NCBI RefSeq assembly: GCF_015355625.1
Contig: NZ_JACLAF010000010.1
Span: 145,947 to 209,946 of the forward strand
Source of the DNA: Tamlana sp. I1
GTDB lineage: Bacteria; Bacteroidota; Bacteroidia; Flavobacteriales; Flavobacteriaceae
Length of the DNA: 64,000 nucleotides
Reading direction: 5' to 3'
Below the pieces are notes generated by a model. It had not been told where the DNA came from. It ran no database searches and saw only the letters and a program-made list of their open reading frames with translations. Position numbers and translations under genes: made by a program. Below are positions 61,401 to 64,000 of the stretch, one piece after another. How positions within the stretch are numbered: position 1 is the stretch's first letter; each line of letters opens with the position of its first letter.

Positions 61401-63233
61401 CAACTTAGTTTGATTAAGCAAGATAAAATGTTTGCTTAAGTCTTCTTCGTTAAACAGAACATAACAATCTGCTGTAATACTCTCGTCTCTTCCGGCTCTT
61501 CCAGCTTCCTGAACATAGTTTTCAAGGGAGTCTGATAATTCATAATGAATAACTATACCTACGTCCTTTTTATCTACTCCCATTCCAAATGCTGATGTCG
61601 CAACCATTATATCTACTTCGCCGCGAATAAATGCATCTTGATTTTCTGACTTTTCCTGCTTATCCATTTTTCCATGATAAGCTTTCGCAACATAACCGTC
61701 GTTTGATAGTCTTTCAGCTAATTGATAAGCCCTTTGGGTTCTTGAAACATAGATAATTGCTGGACATTTTTTTCCATCAATTAGATGACGTACTGCATTA
61801 TATTTATCTTCTTCATTATCCTTAGGGATTACCTTATAATTAAGATTGGTACGTGATGCTGTTGAACTAAAGATTTCTAAATGTAATGATAGCTTTTCTT
61901 GAAAATAATCTTTTATATCCTGAATAACATTTTGCTTTGCTGTAGCCGTAAAACAAGACACTGGAATTCCCGTTTCAAGGTTTTTCTTCTCTTGTAACGT
62001 TTTTATAAAATCTCCAATATAAAGGTAATCAACCCTAAAATCCTGTCCCCACGATGAAAAGCAATGTGCTTCATCAATTACAAACCGAACTACATTTCTA
62101 CCAAGTAGTAAGCGTTCGATAGATTTAGACCTAAGTGATTCTGGTGAAATATATAACATTGAAGCAGAACCGTTTTCAACTCTCCATAAAGATTTTGCTC
62201 TTTCAATAGGGTCTAGTAATCCATTTATGGTAACAGCATCTGTAATATTTGAATTTTCTAAATTATCAACCTGATCTTTCATTAATGATTGAAGCGGTGA
62301 AATAACAACCGTTAAGCCTTTTACATTTTCGCCACTCATTAGTGCAGGCACCTGAAAAGTTATCGATTTCCCCCCTCCGGTTGGAAACACAGCTAAAATA
62401 GACTTATTATTAATGGCTGCATTAACGGCATTCTCCTGTAATGCTTTACCACCATAAGTTCTAAACGAATCAAACCCAAAAAATTTCTTTAAACCAATTT
62501 TTGCATTAAGTGCCGTATTACAATAAGAACATCCTTGCAAACACGGATTATTTCTTAATAAATACATGACTCTCTCCACTTCTGGATAATTCTTTATTAC
62601 CCATGGAGGGGTAATTGAATATCTATTATCTATGTTTATTAAAGCCAAACAATAGGCTAATTCTGCTGGAGTTTTGTTAATTAAGTTATATAAATTAACA
62701 TGTTCACACAAATGATTAAAAAACCTAGACTTAATTAAATTAACAACATCATGATTAACCGTAGAATAATTTAAAAATTCAAAAAAAAATTTAAATTCTC
62801 TTTTATCCTGTAATAAAGCAAAATAGATTTGCTTTAAATCTGTATTCAATTCTTGAAATTCAGTTATTTCATCATAAAACAGGTCTTTTGCTTTTATCGC
62901 ATCGTTTAAAGGGTTGTTTAATTCTTCAGTCTGAAGTTTATCATCTTTTAAAAGTGCATGATACGGATTTTCAGGAAATAACAAAGGAGATAAATATAAG
63001 GTATCAATGATCTTAAATTTTGAAAAAACCTTATTTGCTGCCTTTTCAATATATGGTAAATCGTGTTTAATAATGTTATGACCACATAAATATGCGTTTT
63101 CACCAATAAAGTTAAAAAACTCTGAAATCGATTTGGAATGTAGCTTTAACCCATCCCCCGTTATCGCACCAATATCAAGGATCTTTTTGGTCTTAACATC
63201 TACTTCTGTATCTATGAAAACGATATTATTCAT
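58437..63233 (-). CDS. Exonuclease - RecQ helicase - UvrD helicase fusion protein
   Basis: A 1598-residue protein. Order: a DnaQ-like exonuclease (residues 1-140; IVFIDTEVDVKTKKILDIGAIT with the D-x-E, AYLCGHNIIKHDLPYI, NDAIKAKDLF); a middle region with a Cys cluster CLQGCSYC (about 234) that may bind zinc; a RecQ-type SF2 helicase (about 250-650) with FPTGGGKSITFQ (Walker A, about 286) and DEAHCFSSWGQDFR (about 388), ATSAFGMGVDKKDV and YVQEAGRAGRDE; a long helical linker with winged-helix-like parts (650-1030); then a UvrD-type SF1 helicase with VAAGPGSGKTRVLVHKLA (about 1069), VLVIDEAQDMDSHE (about 1173), VGDDDQNIYEFRGAS (about 1205), STIHKAKGKEFDNVFL (about 1428) and YVAMTRAKQNLTIHL. All motifs look intact. 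It would unwind and degrade DNA; single gene. Confidence 0.92.
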   Translation of the reverse strand: MNNIVFIDTEVDVKTKKILDIGAITGDGLKLHSKSISEFFNFIGENAYLCGHNIIKHDLPYIEKAANKVFSKFKIIDTLYLSPLLFPENPYHALLKDDKLQTEELNNPLNDAIKAKDLFYDEITEFQELNTDLKQIYFALLQDKREFKFFFEFLNYSTVNHDVVNLIKSRFFNHLCEHVNLYNLINKTPAELAYCLALINIDNRYSITPPWVIKNYPEVERVMYLLRNNPCLQGCSYCNTALNAKIGLKKFFGFDSFRTYGGKALQENAVNAAINNKSILAVFPTGGGKSITFQVPALMSGENVKGLTVVISPLQSLMKDQVDNLENSNITDAVTINGLLDPIERAKSLWRVENGSASMLYISPESLRSKSIERLLLGRNVVRFVIDEAHCFSSWGQDFRVDYLYIGDFIKTLQEKKNLETGIPVSCFTATAKQNVIQDIKDYFQEKLSLHLEIFSSTASRTNLNYKVIPKDNEEDKYNAVRHLIDGKKCPAIIYVSRTQRAYQLAERLSNDGYVAKAYHGKMDKQEKSENQDAFIRGEVDIMVATSAFGMGVDKKDVGIVIHYELSDSLENYVQEAGRAGRDESITADCYVLFNEEDLSKHFILLNQTKLNIKEIQQIWKAIKDITRFRSNVSNSALEIARKAGWDENVVEIETRVTTAISALEEAGYLKRGQNMPRIFANSILSKNAQEAIDKIQTSKNFNEKQKLQAVRIIKKLFSSKSRKQDTSEVAESRIDHISDHLGIVKEEVINVVNLLREEKILADTKDLTAFIKRGENKNRSLSIVNSISKIEMFLASQFEEEEKSFHIKELNELAEEYGCKDVSPNKIRTIINFWVIKNWVKRKQHHLSKNHLAIVSHYSQKELKAKLEKRHELARFIVDVLYLKSSQNVLPNEVDKEQVLVEFSVHQLKEEYEKQNALFKLSIKLNDIEDALFYLSRIDAIKIEGGFLVVYNKLTIERLEQDNKKRYKTEDYKKLNQFYENKIQQIHIVGEYAKKMIGDYKEALQFVEDYFQLNYVSFLNKYFKGSRQNEIKRNITPTKFRQLFGELSTSQLGIIKDNSSPHIAVAAGPGSGKTRVLVHKLASLLLMEDVKHEQLLMLTFSRAAATEFKKRLLDLIGNAANFIEIKTFHAYCFDLLGKVGSIEKSHSIISHTVEKIKNNDIEANRITKTVLVIDEAQDMDSHEFDLVKVLMEQNEDIRVIAVGDDDQNIYEFRGASSKYLEQFITEQKAKKVELIENYRSKANLVDFTNQFVRKIKHRLKETPIIPYSRETGLLKLIKYNSTHLIEPVVNNIVSSDLIGTTCVLTQTNFEALQIEGLLLNHRLPAKLIQTNEGFSLYNLLEVRYFIKQLNFSADKYIISDDNWKIAKKNLWDKYKQSSKIDICINLIKDFELSNPKKKYHSDFEVFVKESKLEDFINAIGETIFVSTIHKAKGKEFDNVFLILNGYKLENEAKKRQLYVAMTRAKQNLTIHLNGNYLDDISCVNLERINDDAQYKTSNLLVIHLSHKDIWLDYFISRQTIINNLMCGDELIVSNDGCSDKKGNCVIKFSNNFKVKILEFEKSGYQLSESKINYILYWQKEELEHEILIVLPEIKFKK

Positions 63234-63702
63234 TATTCTTAATTCGAACTGCTAGTAAATGTATAATTTCTTTTATTATAAACTCCAATTGTTTTGACAC
63301 ATAAAATTTATGCTAAGATATTGTAATTAACCTATTGCAACAAGACTGATTGAACCGATTGCCCTTTGGAAACATTCCGACAATAATATATCTATTGTAC
63401 GCTCAATTTTCATAATGTTGCAGTTAAACTGTCAATATTTTGAATTTGATTGTTTATGTATTTTAACACCTAATTTAGTAAATAAAAACTGATTACAATT
63501 CCGAACGCTTACGGATTGAAAGATTTTGATAGAATAAGCTAGTAAATACTTAAAATTTATTAATTGTAAAAAAGGCAAAAAGCTTAAACATTACAGCTTA
63601 TACAAGTGTTTTGTACTCTAATTCCTATTGTTGTATTAACAAAAATGATTTAGCATAAAATTAAAAAGGAATAAAAAATCAAATGAGGATTTAAACAAGA
63701 AA
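63234..63702. other. Gene-free stretch upstream of the helicase gene
   Basis: About 470 AT-rich bases between the fusion gene and the tRNA-Lys terminator. No -7 box of TAnnTTTG form was found on the minus strand upstream of 63233, and no gene, repeat or hairpin stands out. The promoter of the fusion gene remains unidentified. Confidence 0.5.
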
Positions 63703-63728
63703 AAGCCTCAAACATCAGTTTGAGGCTT
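63699..63728 (-). terminator. Terminator after tRNA-Lys
   Basis: AAGCCTCAAAC (63703-63713) pairs with GTTTGAGGCTT (63718-63728): 11-bp perfect stem with a 4-base loop; T residues follow on the minus strand. Confidence 0.92.
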
Positions 63729-63739
63729 AGATAATAAAG

Positions 63740-63812
63740 TGACCGGGCTGGGGCTCGAACCCAGGACCCTCTCCTTAAAAGGGAGATGCTCTACCAACTG
63801 AGCTACCAGGTC
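63740..63812 (-). tRNA. tRNA-Lys (TTT)
   Basis: On the minus strand: GACCTGG-TA-GCTC, anticodon arm TCTCC-CTTTTAA-GGAGA with anticodon TTT, T-arm CTGGG-TTCGAGC-CCCAG, acceptor CCCGGTC, A73. One U-C mismatch in the acceptor stem. CCA not encoded. Confidence 0.95.
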
Positions 63813-63819
63813 AATATCT

Positions 63820-63885
63820 GGTTGTTTGTTTTTGGTTTTTAGTTGTTGGTGTTACTACTAACCATCAACCAATAACCATTAATCA
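63820..63885. repeat. CCAATAA/GGTTGTTGG-type tract between tRNA-Lys and 5S
   Basis: GGTTGTTTGTTTTTGG and TTGTTGG on the left with ACCATCAACCAATAACC on the right; the same heptamer wording as 20283-20319 and 41491-41540. Confidence 0.6.
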
Positions 63886-63924
63886 ATAAAAATAAAAATC
63901 CTCAACAAATAAATGTTGAGGATT
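63886..63924 (-). terminator. Terminator of the ribosomal RNA operon
   Basis: AATCCTCAAC (63897-63906) pairs with GTTGAGGATT (63915-63924): 10-bp perfect stem with 8-base loop. On the minus strand, T-rich sequence follows (63886-63896), just after the 5S gene. Confidence 0.9.
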
Positions 63925-63929
63925 CAAAA

Positions 63930-64000
63930 AAGGCAACGACCTACTCTCCCACAAATGCAGTACCATCGGCGCTAATGGGCTTAACTTCTCTGTTCGGAAA
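63930..64000 (-). rRNA. 5S ribosomal RNA, 3' part (gene continues past the window)
   Basis: On the minus strand the window end reads into AGGTCGTTGCC at the 3' end and TGGGAGAGTAG and CCCATTAGCGCC further in, the conserved 3' half of bacterial 5S. About 70 bases are inside the window; the operon continues to the right. Confidence 0.93.

Overview
The window is AT-rich chromosomal DNA of a Bacteroidota bacterium, almost certainly a marine or soil member of the Flavobacteriaceae. The signs are gliding genes (gldF, gldG), a type IX secretion gene (porQ) and a secreted enzyme with a type IX sorting domain, bacillithiol synthesis (bshB1), a CcsB-CcsA fusion, Bacteroidota-type -7 boxes (TAnnTTTG), weak Shine-Dalgarno sites and TTG starts. 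No species is named. No prophage, IS transposase or CRISPR array was seen.

Layout. 0-5 kb: a CBS/nucleotidyltransferase protein cut by the window edge, a DnaQ-like exonuclease, and convergent acs. 5-12 kb: rpsA with a structured leader, a LysM protein, cmk, porQ, alkB-like and purC. 12-18 kb is accessory: a VOC gene broken by a TGA, a higBA toxin-antitoxin pair with a palindromic operator between direct repeats, an S41 protease, an unknown exported protein, and a GIY-YIG nuclease beside a palindromic element. 18-25 kb: a rod-shaped RNA candidate (6S-like), phoH, a SAM hydroxide adenosyltransferase, gldF-unknown-gldG and dnaN. 25-34 kb: envelope proteins, a second toxin-antitoxin pair, an M28 peptidase, tRNA-His, bshB1, rlmF (no normal start codon), a HAD phosphatase, a 52-residue basic protein and mscL. 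34-46 kb: satD-DUF3307 behind an evenly phased operator array, a DM13 lipoprotein, the CcsBA fusion, a truncated hemoglobin, then DUF2520-KdsC-UbiA-Maf-lipoprotein-MscS-CorA. 46-57 kb: a 1750-residue two-lyase (PL1 plus PL9) pectinase, then a PIG-L deacetylase, a 36-residue membrane protein, a sodium:solute symporter and a Gfo/Idh oxidoreductase. 57-64 kb: a DUF2911 protein, a 1598-residue exonuclease-RecQ-UvrD fusion, tRNA-Lys and the 3' end of a 5S rRNA gene.

How the genes connect. porQ belongs to the secretion system that would export the pectinase; gldF and gldG serve gliding. cmk, rpsA, dnaN, purC, phoH and rlmF are housekeeping. The best candidates for something new are the three-enzyme helicase fusion, a dispersed 125-131 bp palindromic repeat found twice in opposite orientation just downstream of genes, the phased operator ahead of satD, the rpsA leader, the structured RNA beside phoH, and several families of 7-8 bp periodic intergenic tracts.
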